Below are positions 54,150-63,356 of a DNA stretch of 64,000 bases, in pieces. Source of the DNA: Phormidesmis priestleyi ULC007. GTDB taxonomy: Bacteria > Cyanobacteriota > Cyanobacteriia > Leptolyngbyales > Leptolyngbyaceae. The stretch's first letter is position 1. The number at the start of each line of letters is the position of its first letter. The notes under the pieces are model-generated. The model was not told the DNA's origin, did not search any database, and saw only the letters and a list, made by a program, of their open reading frames with translations. The translations under genes and the position numbers were made by a program. The stretch is taken from NCBI RefSeq assembly GCF_001895925.1, contig NZ_MPPI01000005.1, positions 38,188 through 102,187 on the forward strand. The letters are read 5' to 3'.

Positions 54150-56340
54150 AAACAGTAGTGCTTTCCCAAGTTACCGCCTGATTGCACAAACGTTGACTAA
54201 ATCGCTGTTGAATCTGGGCAATCTCGTCGTCTGATAAACGGTGGGACAGGTGATCTCGATAGCTGGGAGTATTAGCAGGATTGGGGGCAAACCAGCGATC
54301 GCAAAGGGCTTGACTCAGATAGATAGCCGTCTGAGAGCGAATGGGTTGAAGCTCGACCGAAAGATTTGCCTTCTCAAACAATAATTGCAGATCGTCAATA
54401 TCCCAATTCACTTTAGGGTCAAAAGGTTGAGCATAGATGGCTTCTTCTGCTTGAACGAGACGATCGTAAATCTCTTCATCTAGCCAAGTGCGATCGAGCA
54501 ACTGATAGAGTCGTTGGGCACGGCGGGGCACCGCTTCTGCCAGCACCAAAACGCCATCGGGTTGCAGCAGCTTGGTCAGTTGAGCCAGCACGATCGCTTT
54601 ATCGGGTTCTGCTTGCAGGGCGTTGCGTCCTAGAATGCGATCGAACTTCAAAGATTTTGAGAAGGCATCGGATAGCGCTGTAAGTTGGGTATGCACAATT
54701 ACAGGACGAGTTAACTCTGACAGGGTTTCGGCTTGTTCGGTCAGGGCATCATAGTCTTTTTGAGTCTGCACGCAGGCATAAACGCCGCCTTCAGGAACTT
54801 GACGGATCGCCTCCCAGGTAAGTAGCCCACTGGTAGCGTTGAGGTCGAGAATTAGGTGATGACGTTGAGGAGCCGCAAGATCAAAAACTCGATCGCGCAG
54901 GCTTCCCAATTTTTCGCCAACTTGACTGAGTGTGCGCTGCATCCAACGATCGAGCGTAGAATCCGCAGGACTCATGGTCAACCCTTCGGGCAAAGCAACA
55001 CCAATGCCTTCAACTAGGGCGGCGAGTTGGGCTTCTCGCTGACGGCTGACTTTTGTACGAATCTGCGCTTCAAACCCCTGATCTGAAGGCTGATAAAACA
55101 CTTGTCCTTGCAGGCTTCCTGGCAGATATTGCTGTTCGACCCAGTGTTCTCGATAAGAGTGGGGATAGAGATAGCCAGAGCCGTGCCCAAACCCTTGTTT
55201 ATCACGACTAGAATCTCGCAAATGGAGCGGTACTTCAGATTCTCTCTCGTGCTCGATCGCAGACAGCGCATCAAAAAAGCCCATAACACTGTTCGATTTG
55301 GGAGCCGTCGCCAAATAAAGCGCCGCTTGAGCGAGAGGATAGCGACCTTCGGGCATTCCGACTCGATCGAAGGCTTCGGCACAAGCATTGACGATGACGA
55401 TCGCGTTGGGGTCAGCCAATCCCACATCTTCCCCCGCGAGAATTACCATTCGCCGAAAGATAAAGCGGGGGTCTTCTCCGGCGTAAACCATTCTTGCCAG
55501 CCAATAGAGTGCGGCATCGGCATCAGAACCCCGCAGACTTTTGATAAAGGCGCTAATCGTGTCAAAGTGAGCATCGCCTTCTTTGTCATAAAGCACGGCT
55601 CGACGCTGAATCGATTCTTCGGCAACCGATAGGGAGATGCAAATCGTCCCGCTGGCATCTGAAGGGGTGGTTTCAACTGCGAGTTCTAGCGCGTTGAGTA
55701 GCGCTCGTGCGTCTCCATTGGCGACATTAACCAGATGGTTGAGCGCGTCTGAATCGAGTTGAATGGAGCGATCGCCATAGCCTCTTGAACGATCGCTCAA
55801 AGTCTGTTCGACGACTCGTTTGAGATCTTCTTCGTTAAGCGGTTTGAGTTGGAAAATCCGCGATCGACTCACCAACGCTTTGTTGACTTCAAAATATGGA
55901 TTCTCGGTGGTCGCCCCAATCAGAATTACGGTGCCGTTCTCAACCCAGGGCAACAGCGCATCTTGCTGAGATTTGTTAAAGCGGTGCACCTCATCGACAA
56001 AAAGAATGGTGCGTTGGCTGTGCTGTCCGCGTTTGTCTTGGGCGGTGGCGATCGCGTCTCGAATTTCTTTGACTCCTGCCAAGACTGCATTAATGGCGAT
56101 GAAATGCGCCTTTGTTGTGTTGGCGATAATTCGCGCTAGAGTCGTTTTTCCAGTTCCGGGCGGCCCGTAGAAGATCAGTGAAGAGAGTTGATCAGCTTGA
56201 ATTGCCCGCCGCAAGAGTCGCCCTTGCCCAATAATTGCCGCTTGTCCCACAAATTCATCCAGCGTTTGCGGACGCATCCGAGCTGCGAGTGGGGCTTCAG
56301 CGTCGGTGAGGTCTTGGCGGTGACGATCGAATAAATCCAT
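54130..56340 (-). CDS. rarA: RarA/MgsA-type AAA+ ATPase fused to a methyltransferase-like domain
   Basis: 736 residues. The first about 430 are RarA: MRPQTLDEFVGQ, Walker [16 protein letters not shown] (about 58-71), Walker B ILFVDEVHRFNKSQQD, GATTENPYFEVN and the tetramer domain with GSDADAALYWLARM and GHGSGYLYPHSY. Residues about 440-736 are an added Rossmann-like part (HHLILDLNATSGLLTWEAIR, FDRILGRNALQAEP) with no clear GxGxG, so methyltransferase activity is doubtful. The fused form is seen in cyanobacteria. RarA acts at stalled replication forks. Confidence 0.9.
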   Translation of the reverse strand: MDLFDRHRQDLTDAEAPLAARMRPQTLDEFVGQAAIIGQGRLLRRAIQADQLSSLIFYGPPGTGKTTLARIIANTTKAHFIAINAVLAGVKEIRDAIATAQDKRGQHSQRTILFVDEVHRFNKSQQDALLPWVENGTVILIGATTENPYFEVNKALVSRSRIFQLKPLNEEDLKRVVEQTLSDRSRGYGDRSIQLDSDALNHLVNVANGDARALLNALELAVETTPSDASGTICISLSVAEESIQRRAVLYDKEGDAHFDTISAFIKSLRGSDADAALYWLARMVYAGEDPRFIFRRMVILAGEDVGLADPNAIVIVNACAEAFDRVGMPEGRYPLAQAALYLATAPKSNSVMGFFDALSAIEHERESEVPLHLRDSSRDKQGFGHGSGYLYPHSYREHWVEQQYLPGSLQGQVFYQPSDQGFEAQIRTKVSRQREAQLAALVEGIGVALPEGLTMSPADSTLDRWMQRTLSQVGEKLGSLRDRVFDLAAPQRHHLILDLNATSGLLTWEAIRQVPEGGVYACVQTQKDYDALTEQAETLSELTRPVIVHTQLTALSDAFSKSLKFDRILGRNALQAEPDKAIVLAQLTKLLQPDGVLVLAEAVPRRAQRLYQLLDRTWLDEEIYDRLVQAEEAIYAQPFDPKVNWDIDDLQLLFEKANLSVELQPIRSQTAIYLSQALCDRWFAPNPANTPSYRDHLSHRLSDDEIAQIQQRFSQRLCNQAVTWESTTVFIRAVS

Positions 56341-56397
56341 TTAAGTGCAGCGTGGAATGTTCGACATCTCCGACCCTACCAAAAATCTTCGCTCTTC

Positions 56398-56928
56398 TCA
56401 CACTGGTCGCTGAATTAGCGTTTCTACGACTCCGACTAATCGAGTGACGTGACTCTCGATCGCGTCTGCCATTCTTGAAACCTGCTGCCCTTGTCGCTCG
56501 ATCGAAGCATCAAGTCGATCCAGCGAAGCTTCCATTCGTTGCGATCGTTGCTCCATCTGTTCGTTTGCTTGCTGAAATTGTTGCTCCATTGAGTCATTTA
56601 ATCGCTGGAAACTCTGTTCAAGTGCCGCATCCAGTCGATCAAATCCTTCTTTAAGTGAAGCATCTAATCGATCGAATCCCGCCTCGTTTGCCTCCGCTAT
56701 TCTTTGGATATTTTGCGCTTGCTGTTCGCCTGAAAGCCTGAGTTCAGTCAGCCCTTCAGTGAAACGTCCGACCTGATCGGTCAATACGTCAAGCTTTTGC
56801 TCTAGAGAACGATCAGCGGTCGCGATCGAAGCGATCGAATTCATCGTCTGCTGATAGGTTTCCCGGTTTAGCTCGGCGATGCGAAGTAGGCGCTCATCAA
56901 TATTTCTCAACTCTTGATCGGTGCTCAT
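56398..56928 (-). CDS. Coiled-coil hypothetical protein
   Basis: 176 residues, almost entirely heptad-repeat coiled coil: an 11-residue unit FDRLDASLKEG / FDRLDAALEQS / FQRLNDSMEQQ recurs in the middle. No membrane or enzymatic segment. Proteins of this kind are frequent in cyanobacteria as companions of other genes, function unknown. The gene is 12 bp downstream of the DUF1643 gene in the same direction and is probably co-transcribed with it. Confidence 0.7.
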   Translation of the reverse strand: MSTDQELRNIDERLLRIAELNRETYQQTMNSIASIATADRSLEQKLDVLTDQVGRFTEGLTELRLSGEQQAQNIQRIAEANEAGFDRLDASLKEGFDRLDAALEQSFQRLNDSMEQQFQQANEQMEQRSQRMEASLDRLDASIERQGQQVSRMADAIESHVTRLVGVVETLIQRPV

Positions 56929-56940
56929 CGGCTTAGATTG

Positions 56941-57456
56941 CTACGGGCAAAGTATGGTCAGGTTAGCAGAAGTTTCAGCATCCGTAAAGTTGAGTTTTGT
57001 CAAACGGGTATCGCGTTTGAGATAGAGCGGATGTCGAGGTTGTCCAGTTTTGGTAATGCCCAGACAAAAGACATTTTGCTGAGAATTCAACTGCTTCATT
57101 ACGGGACGATCGCGCCCTTTCAAAGTCCCCCAATTTCCCCATGCGAAGACGATCGTGTCTACACGTTCTCTCAAAGTGAGTAAGTAGCGATCGTTGTCCG
57201 TTTCGATCGGATCTCTAATCCGCTGAAGATCAGCAGGACTCTTCGTGCGGTAAGCAAACAAATTCACCACTTCAAGTCCGCCATAACCCCAGCTTTGAGC
57301 AAACCCAATACACCGTCGAATCGTGGGATCGTTAAGGGTCGCATCAGCTTGACTGGGATTCAGCATCACAAACCCAACTTTTGGCGACTGACTCCACGAT
57401 CGCCAAAGCAAATAGCGATAAGTGCCTGCATGATCGAAGATTGCACCTGACTGCAT
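56941..57456 (-). CDS. DUF1643 domain protein
   Basis: 171 residues. DUF1643 motifs: FVMLNPSQADATLNDPTIRR early, VVNLFAYRTKSPADL, IVFAWGNWGTLKGRD and LGITKTGQPRHPLYL. Small soluble protein family of unknown function, widespread in bacteria and phages. It lies 3 bp downstream of the 203-residue gene (57460) in the same direction, so the three genes 58071-56398 look like one operon. Confidence 0.85.
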   Translation of the reverse strand: MQSGAIFDHAGTYRYLLWRSWSQSPKVGFVMLNPSQADATLNDPTIRRCIGFAQSWGYGGLEVVNLFAYRTKSPADLQRIRDPIETDNDRYLLTLRERVDTIVFAWGNWGTLKGRDRPVMKQLNSQQNVFCLGITKTGQPRHPLYLKRDTRLTKLNFTDAETSANLTILCP

Positions 57457-57459
57457 TGC

Positions 57460-58071
57460 TCACCCCAGAGGAGTTATTCCCGGTGACACGGCGTGAATAT
57501 ACTCGCTGCCAGATTCTGGAAAGCCCCGGTGATAGAGCGCTTCTTCGGGTCTACCCCAGCCCAGTTGCAGCAAAATTTCTAGCGTGTGATCTTTGCCTTG
57601 ATGCGTGAGAGTTGCCCACTCGGTGCGCTGAAGAATGCGATCGAGATCTCGAATCGACATCGGCTGATGAAATTTGCCGCAATTCATACTTAAATAGAAG
57701 TCCATTCCCTCGGTGACTTCTTGCCAGAAGGCGACGATCGCAGCTTTTGCTGCTCTCAAAATCATCCAATCGCTGTTTAAACTAATCAACTGATCATCAA
57801 TTTTAGGATAGCGAAACGCCCTGTCTTTAATCGTGATGGTTTGCCAAACAATGCCCGAAATCTGATGCTCTCGCTGATAGCGATGCACCGTGTTGCGAAA
57901 GTCATTGTAGGCAGTAAATTTTTGAATGCCGTCAGATTTTACAAAGCGATCGATGAGCGGATTAATACCAGAAGGCGTTGCAGCCAGATTGAGACGCTGC
58001 CCATTCATGCAGGCTCGTCGCTCATCGGTGAGAATTTTGACTAACTCTTCGGTGCTGTAGATTTTTGACAT
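57460..58071 (-). CDS. Conserved cyanobacterial hypothetical protein (203 aa)
   Basis: First gene of a likely three-gene operon with the DUF1643 and coiled-coil genes. Begins MSKIYSTEELVKILTDERRA and contains IVWQTITIKDRAFRYPKIDD, WQEVTEGMDFYLSMNCGKFH and LEILLQLGWGRPEEALYHRG. No known domain that I can name; soluble, mixed alpha/beta. The 3-bp spacing to the next gene suggests coupled translation. Confidence 0.65.
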   Translation of the reverse strand: MSKIYSTEELVKILTDERRACMNGQRLNLAATPSGINPLIDRFVKSDGIQKFTAYNDFRNTVHRYQREHQISGIVWQTITIKDRAFRYPKIDDQLISLNSDWMILRAAKAAIVAFWQEVTEGMDFYLSMNCGKFHQPMSIRDLDRILQRTEWATLTHQGKDHTLEILLQLGWGRPEEALYHRGFPESGSEYIHAVSPGITPLG

Positions 58072-58182
58072 CTCAAAATCCTCTAGCCAGAGTGTCTACT
58101 GCTCAATCTTACCTTTGATGAATCCTAGCGCGTCATCAGGGGTTGAGCCGCATTTATCGGGGTCTTCTTAAGAATCTTCTCG

Positions 58183-58620
58183 TTACCCCACACGAGGACG
58201 AATTCCATAGTGGCGAAGTTGCAGATAATCATGCAGGATACGATCGTGATCAAAGCAGAGATTATTAGGCAGTTCCCAAACGTTAACGATTTTTGCGTTT
58301 TTGGCATCGTCCCCGGCTGTGGGTTCGCCTTTAGCAGTGGCAATATAAACCAGGCTGACTGTGTGCTGTCGGGCATCTCGTTTGGGGTCAGAATAGACCT
58401 GAAGCAACTCGACTAAATCAACCGCTAAACCGATTTCCTCCATCGCTTCTCGACGGGCAGTCGTTTCTGCGGGTTCACCATAATCCATAAATCCGCCCGG
58501 AATTGCCCAGCCATAAGGCGGGTTTAAGCGCTCAATGAGAATAATCGGACGATCGGGGCGATCGACCATTTCAATAATAATGTCAACCGCAGGAGAAGGA
58601 TTTTTATGAGCCACAATCAC
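58183..58620 (-). CDS. Nudix hydrolase
   Basis: 145 residues. The Nudix box GGFMDYGEPAETTARREAME-EIG is complete (G-x5-E-x7-R-E-x2-E-E-x-G), with the acidic residues that bind Mg2+. It hydrolyses a nucleoside diphosphate linked to another group; similar short proteins act on ADP-ribose or NDP-sugars, but the substrate is not readable here. Transcribed alone. Confidence 0.88.
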   Translation of the reverse strand: MIVAHKNPSPAVDIIIEMVDRPDRPIILIERLNPPYGWAIPGGFMDYGEPAETTARREAMEEIGLAVDLVELLQVYSDPKRDARQHTVSLVYIATAKGEPTAGDDAKNAKIVNVWELPNNLCFDHDRILHDYLQLRHYGIRPRVG

Positions 58621-58735
58621 ACAAAGGGAATAAAGGGCGATAGGTGAAAGTCAGGTTTGAGCCAAGTTCCATCCTTTCTTTTGACCGATTCTAACGTTCA
58701 GCTTGCCATGCTACAGTTCTCACAGCTTTGTGTTA

Positions 58736-58907
58736 ACGTTCAGTTCGACAGAATTGGTTCGCTCCGATGGTGAATTCGGGAAGCCCCCTAAATCCCCCAC
58801 AAGTGAGGGACTTTGAGCCGAGACTTTAGTTTCAAAGTCCCCCAAAGTGGGGGATTTAGGGGCAGAAGCCGCTAACAACGAAGCGAAAAAACTCGTCAAA
58901 CTGACGT
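58736..58907 (+). repeat. MITE-like element, copy D (172 bp)
   Basis: Flanked by TGTGTTA on both sides (58729-58735 and 58908-58914). Left end ACGTTCAGTTCGACAG, right end CGTCAAACTGACGT. Centre more divergent than the others (CCCCCACAAGTGAGGGACTT) but with the same CCCCCTAAATCCCCC / GGGGGATTTAGGGG outer arms. Occupies most of the gap 58621-58947 between the Nudix gene and malQ. Confidence 0.9.
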
Positions 58908-58947
58908 TGTGTTAAGTTTTCACCCTTCACCCTTCACTCTTTGATTT

Positions 58948-60471
58948 ATGCCTTTTCCCAGATCTAGCGGCATTTTATTGCATCCCACCTGTCTTCCGGG
59001 TCGGTTTGGCGTGGGCGAATTAGGCTCAGAGGCGCAACGCTTTATTGACTTTATGGCGAATAGTGGGCAGCAGTTTTGGCAGGTGTTGCCGCTAGGGCCG
59101 ACGGGCTATGGCAACTCGCCTTATGCGTCTTATTCGGCGATGGCAGGAAACCCATTGCTGATCAGCTTAGAAGTGTTGCAAAAACAAGGCTTGCTGTGGG
59201 ATGAAGATCTGTGGAATATCCCTGAGTTTCCGATCGGCTGGGTAGACTTCGATCGAGTCACTGCATTTAAGATGCCGCTCTTGCAAAAAGCCTGCGATCG
59301 CTTCAAAACACAAGCCTCTCCTGAACAACAGCAAAAATTTGCCGACTTCTGCCATAGCAAAGCCTACTGGCTTGATGACTTTGCATTATTCATGGCATTG
59401 AAAGGAGAACACGATGGCGAAAGCTGGCATAACTGGGAGCCAGATCTCGCGCACCGCCAACCCGAAGTTTTGGATCAGGCTCGTGAACGGTTAAACCGAG
59501 AGATTTACTATCACAAATATCTTCAGTTTGAGTTCTTTCACCACTGGGCAGAGGTGAAGCAATATGCCAACGATCGTCACATCGAAATCATTGGCGATAT
59601 TCCCATCTATGTGGCTCACGATAGCGCTGATGTTTGGGCAAACCCCGAAAATTTCTCTCTCGACGAAAAGACAGGCGAAGCGAAAATAATGGCAGGTGTT
59701 CCGCCCGATTATTTCAGCGAGACGGGGCAACTGTGGGGCAACCCAGTCTATAACTGGGAGCATTTGCAAGAGACGGGCTTTGCCTGGTGGCTACGACGCT
59801 TTGAGGCAATGTTAGATTATGTCGATATTATTCGCATTGACCATTTCAGAGGGTTTGAGGCTTATTGGGCGGTGCCTCAAGGCGAAACCACGGCGATGAA
59901 TGGCGAGTGGATCAAAGCGCCCGGTGAAGAGTTTTTTGAGTTGCTGCGGCTGAAGCTAGGCAGACTGCCAATTATGGCGGAAGATTTGGGAGTGATTACG
60001 CCAGAGGTTGAGGCACTGCGCGATCGCTTTGAGTTTCCCGGCATGAAGATTCTGCAATTCGCCTTCGGCTCCGATCCGGGGAATCCCTTTTTGCCCTTCA
60101 ACTTTAGGCACAACAGCGTCGTCTACACGGGCACCCACGACAACGACACGACGATCGGCTGGCACAACACTGCCTCTGATTGGGAGAAAGAGCAGCTATG
60201 GCTTTATCTGGGCAGCATCGGTTCCGATGGGGTGCATTGGGAGTTGATTCGCATGGCGCTGACTTCGATCGCGAATCAAACTCTGATTCCTCTGCAAGAT
60301 TTGTTAGGGCTGGATGGGTCTGCGAGAATGAACTTTCCTGGCAAAGCCGAAGGTAACTGGGGCTGGCGCTATCGATCAGAGATGTTGAGTCATGAGTTGG
60401 GCGAAAAGCTCAAAACCCTAACTCGCATTTCGGGTCGGCTGCCGCAGCCCCGTGATGATGAGTCTGATTAG
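58948..60471 (+). CDS. malQ: 4-alpha-glucanotransferase (amylomaltase)
   Basis: 507 residues, GH77. SSGILLHPTCLPGRFGVGEL, FWQVLPLGPTGYGNSPYASY, nucleophile region IIRIDHFRGFEAYW, acid/base region PIMAEDLGVIT and TGTHDNDTTIGW are all intact. It transfers maltooligosaccharide units between glucans in glycogen turnover. Transcribed alone downstream of MITE copy D. Confidence 0.96.
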   Translation: MPFPRSSGILLHPTCLPGRFGVGELGSEAQRFIDFMANSGQQFWQVLPLGPTGYGNSPYASYSAMAGNPLLISLEVLQKQGLLWDEDLWNIPEFPIGWVDFDRVTAFKMPLLQKACDRFKTQASPEQQQKFADFCHSKAYWLDDFALFMALKGEHDGESWHNWEPDLAHRQPEVLDQARERLNREIYYHKYLQFEFFHHWAEVKQYANDRHIEIIGDIPIYVAHDSADVWANPENFSLDEKTGEAKIMAGVPPDYFSETGQLWGNPVYNWEHLQETGFAWWLRRFEAMLDYVDIIRIDHFRGFEAYWAVPQGETTAMNGEWIKAPGEEFFELLRLKLGRLPIMAEDLGVITPEVEALRDRFEFPGMKILQFAFGSDPGNPFLPFNFRHNSVVYTGTHDNDTTIGWHNTASDWEKEQLWLYLGSIGSDGVHWELIRMALTSIANQTLIPLQDLLGLDGSARMNFPGKAEGNWGWRYRSEMLSHELGEKLKTLTRISGRLPQPRDDESD

Positions 60472-60624
60472 GTTCGCTTTGAATTGGGTGATAAGCAAGA
60501 AGCAATCGGAGACAGCAACTGATCGCAACCGAGGAAATGTCCGCTCAATCGGCTTAAAAAACTTCAGTCAAACTAGCTAAAAATATCATGAAACTCAATT
60601 CAAGCAAAGCTTTCACGTTTACCT

Positions 60625-61230
60625 ATGAACGATTCTGAGCGAACAAAAAATTGGTATGGACAAGTTGCTGCAAATTATAGTTCAGACCAGCGAAAGAACT
60701 GGTATGGCGACGTTGCCGAGGCTTACAACAAAGTTAGACCGCGCTATCCTCAAACGCTGATTGATCGTGCGATCGCAGTTGCCCAACTGCCTCCCGGTGC
60801 AACTATTCTCGAATTGGGGTGTGGCCCTGGAATTGCCACGGTTCCGTTTGCTCGATCGGGGTTCTCAATGGTTTGTCTAGAACCCAGCCAAGTTTATCAA
60901 CCGCTCACTAAAGTTTATCAATCGCAGGCACCTTCTCTGGTTGCAGAAAGAGAAGACCGAGCTACGCAAGAGCGAATTCTTCAGGGACTCACGCAAGATA
61001 TCGCTGACTCAGGACTCTTTAGAACGGCTGTGTGTGAGCATTTGCCGTGCAAAATGACTTACTCCATCGACGATTATTTGATGCTTCTAAACACCTTCTC
61101 ACCCTACAAAATGTTAGACCCATCCGAGCGAGATTCTGTATTCACAAGTCTGCGAGAAGTGTTAGAGAGATTGGGTGAAGGTGTTCAAGTTTGCTACCTA
61201 TCAGCGTTCCACATTGCCGAAAAAATCTGA
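60625..61230 (+). pseudogene. Class I methyltransferase with an internal in-frame deletion
   Basis: 201 residues, continuous frame. The N-terminal part is a normal SAM methyltransferase: NWYGDVAEAYNKVRPRYPQ, then motif I TILELGCGPGIATV and MVCLEPSQ. Right after EPSQ (about residue 90) the sequence jumps to VYQPLTKVYQSQAPSL, which in homologues lies about 80-90 residues further on, so motifs II-IV, including the catalytic region, are missing. Homologues are near 260-270 residues. NWYG-x-VA also occurs twice near the start. Probably non-functional. Confidence 0.65.
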
Positions 61231-61238
61231 ACCACTGA

Positions 61239-61901
61239 TTACACTTCGTCAGGGTTGACCCCCATCTCTCGCAAGCGTTCTGCTAGTCGATCGGCGCGTT
61301 GTCGTTCTTGTTCGGCGCGCTGCCGTTCTTGATCTCTCAATTGCCCAAGTTCTGTAAAAGTCAGAAATCGCTCTCCATCAGGACGATAGATTTCCATCGT
61401 GTCAGCCGTGATCTCAAATCGAATTTTTAATCGAGGACTGATCCAGCCAGACATATTTTCAATCACGTCCAAATAGCTGTCCGATCGCAGCCATCCGATC
61501 AACTCGTTATCGTCTGGGTCGTAGACATAATATTCTTCAACCCCATATTGGTTATAAAACTTATACTTTCTGGCGGTTTCTGCTAACCGATTTCCCGGCG
61601 ACAAAATCTCAAATACAACCTGCGGCGGAATGTTGCCTTCTAGCCACTGTTGATAAGAGCCACGATCGCCCTTGGGTCGCCCAAACACCACCATCGCATC
61701 AGGTGCTTGCCGAATGGTATTGCTGCCCTCAACGGGATACCACAGCAGATCACCCGCCACAAATACGCTGGAATTGTTCGTAAACAGCGACTCCAGGTTT
61801 TCTTTAATCGTGACAATCCATCGAAACTGCTTGGTGTTATCCGACATGGGTTGCCCGTCGCGTTCCGGGTAAAAAACTTCGGCTTTTGTTTGAGACACCA
61901 T
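61239..61901 (-). CDS. Uma2 family (DUF820) endonuclease-like protein
   Basis: 220 residues. Core motifs: APDAMVVFGRPKGDRGSYQQ, PQVVFEILSPGNRLAETARK and YGVEEYYVYDPDDNELIGW, with the acidic and Lys residues of the PD-(D/E)XK fold. The tail carries ERQRAEQERQRADRLAERLR, the same type of heptad tail as the Uma2 protein at 17385. Function of the family is uncertain. It converges on the deleted methyltransferase gene, with 8 bp between the stops. Confidence 0.87.
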   Translation of the reverse strand: MVSQTKAEVFYPERDGQPMSDNTKQFRWIVTIKENLESLFTNNSSVFVAGDLLWYPVEGSNTIRQAPDAMVVFGRPKGDRGSYQQWLEGNIPPQVVFEILSPGNRLAETARKYKFYNQYGVEEYYVYDPDDNELIGWLRSDSYLDVIENMSGWISPRLKIRFEITADTMEIYRPDGERFLTFTELGQLRDQERQRAEQERQRADRLAERLREMGVNPDEV

Positions 61902-61953
61902 GACGACAAAAGCTCCAGAGAGCCGATTGTTTTAACCTAATAGAATATTTGTA

Positions 61954-63057
61954 TCACATTTGTTTCAACACACTCCGAATCATATCGGAGGTCACTTGGT
62001 CAGTGGTGATCGCCGTTCCGATCGCGGTCGGCAACACAAATCGCACTTTGCCCGATTGAACTTTTTTATCGCTTTGCAGCGTTGTGAGAATCGCTTCAAT
62101 GTCCATCCCATCAGGTAAACGAGTTGGCAAACCCGCTTTCTCGATTAGGGACAGTTGACGATCGCAGCTTTCTTGATCCCACAGCCCCATCTCAACCGCA
62201 ATTTGTCCGGCTGCTACCATGCCGATCGCCACGCCTTCGCCATGATTGATAACTCGATAGCCTGTGAGACTCTCAACCGCGTGTCCGATCGTGTGTCCAT
62301 AGTTGAGAATTTCGCGCAGTCCTGATTCTTTCTCATCTTTGTTGACGACGTGCGCTTTTGCCTGACACGATCGCGTCAAAATCTCTTGCAGCAGTTCATC
62401 ATCGACATAGCGCAGTTGATCGAGTCGTTTGGCTTGCTCCATCTTCTCGAACAGTTCTGCGTCCCAGATAATGCCGTATTTGATCACTTCTGCAATCCCG
62501 GCGCGAAACTCTCGCATCGGCAGCGTTTTTAACACTTGCGGATCGATCAACACCAGTCGAGGCTGATGAAAAGCACCGATCAAGTTTTTGCCTTGGGGAT
62601 GATTGACCCCGGTTTTGCCCCCGATCGCCGCATCGACCATTGCCAATAGCGTTGTTGGCACCTGTACGACATTTATGCCTCTTAACCAAGTCGAGGCGGC
62701 AAATCCCGTCATGTCGCCAATTACGCCGCCGCCTAGTGCCACCATGGTGGACGATCGTTCTAACCGATTTTCTAGCGCCGCATCATAAATTTTTTGCACC
62801 GTTGCCGGAGTTTTGTAGCATTCTCCCGCAGGTAGAATGCAGCTTGTGACCTGAAAGCCTGCCTGAGTCAGCGAGTCGATCACCCGTTGCCCATAAGCCC
62901 GAAAAATCATCGGATTCGAGACGACGAGAATCTTGCTTTGCGGTTTGAGGGTGAGCGTTTCTCCGGTGAGCCATGAGCCAATGTGATCGAGACTGCCCGG
63001 AGCGATGGCGATCGCATAAGCGTTCTGAGGCAACGGAACCGGAATAACAGATTGCAT
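61954..63057 (-). CDS. aroB: 3-dehydroquinate synthase
   Basis: 367 residues. NAD- and Zn-site motifs: [59 protein letters not shown] [26 protein letters not shown] and [11 protein letters not shown]. It closes DAHP to 3-dehydroquinate, the second shikimate step. Divergent from petL, with a 131-bp shared upstream region. Confidence 0.96.
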   Translation of the reverse strand: MQSVIPVPLPQNAYAIAIAPGSLDHIGSWLTGETLTLKPQSKILVVSNPMIFRAYGQRVIDSLTQAGFQVTSCILPAGECYKTPATVQKIYDAALENRLERSSTMVALGGGVIGDMTGFAASTWLRGINVVQVPTTLLAMVDAAIGGKTGVNHPQGKNLIGAFHQPRLVLIDPQVLKTLPMREFRAGIAEVIKYGIIWDAELFEKMEQAKRLDQLRYVDDELLQEILTRSCQAKAHVVNKDEKESGLREILNYGHTIGHAVESLTGYRVINHGEGVAIGMVAAGQIAVEMGLWDQESCDRQLSLIEKAGLPTRLPDGMDIEAILTTLQSDKKVQSGKVRFVLPTAIGTAITTDQVTSDMIRSVLKQM

Positions 63058-63188
63058 AATGAGTGACGCAGTAAAATCTTACTGGCTATCTTATCTGAAA
63101 TGATGGGAGCGCTTGCCACCACAACTCTTTCTTTATGGGTCAATAGTTCCGTATAGTTGGGTATAGGATTTATTTGGAGTATGCCGCT

Positions 63189-63284
63189 ATGTCAGCAGTG
63201 ATCGCTTATTTAGCCCTTGTGGGTGGTGCATTCGGGTTAGCACTGGCGCTGTTTTTTGGCTTCCGTGCGATCAAGCTGATTTAA
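63189..63284 (+). CDS. petL: Cytochrome b6f complex subunit PetL
   Basis: A 31-residue one-helix protein, MSAVIAYLALVGGAFGLALA continuing LFFGFRAIKLI. The single hydrophobic helix (about 4-24) and the conserved G-x-R-x-IKLI ending match cyanobacterial PetL, a small peripheral subunit that stabilises the b6f dimer in the thylakoid membrane. GGAG lies ten bases before the ATG. Two hairpins follow the stop. Confidence 0.82.
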   Translation: MSAVIAYLALVGGAFGLALALFFGFRAIKLI

Positions 63285-63351
63285 GAGTTGCGATCGCAAC
63301 TCTTTCAAAATGAGACAGTCCTGATTGCCAAAAGCTGTCGAGACTGTCTCA
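63285..63351. terminator. Two hairpins between petL and the phosphatase gene
   Basis: GAGTTGCGATCGCAACTC (63285-63302, perfect palindrome with the HIP1 core, then TTT) directly follows the petL stop. TGAGACAGTC / GACTGTCTCA (63311-63320 and 63342-63351) follows, six bases before the stop of the convergent phosphatase gene. Together they likely terminate both genes. Confidence 0.7.
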
Positions 63352-63356
63352 CTTGA

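Noticed and set aside
57119..57136. CAAAGTCCCCCAATTTCC as a fifth MITE fragment
   Set aside because: Lies inside the DUF1643 coding sequence (complement of WGNWGTLKG), with no element ends around it.
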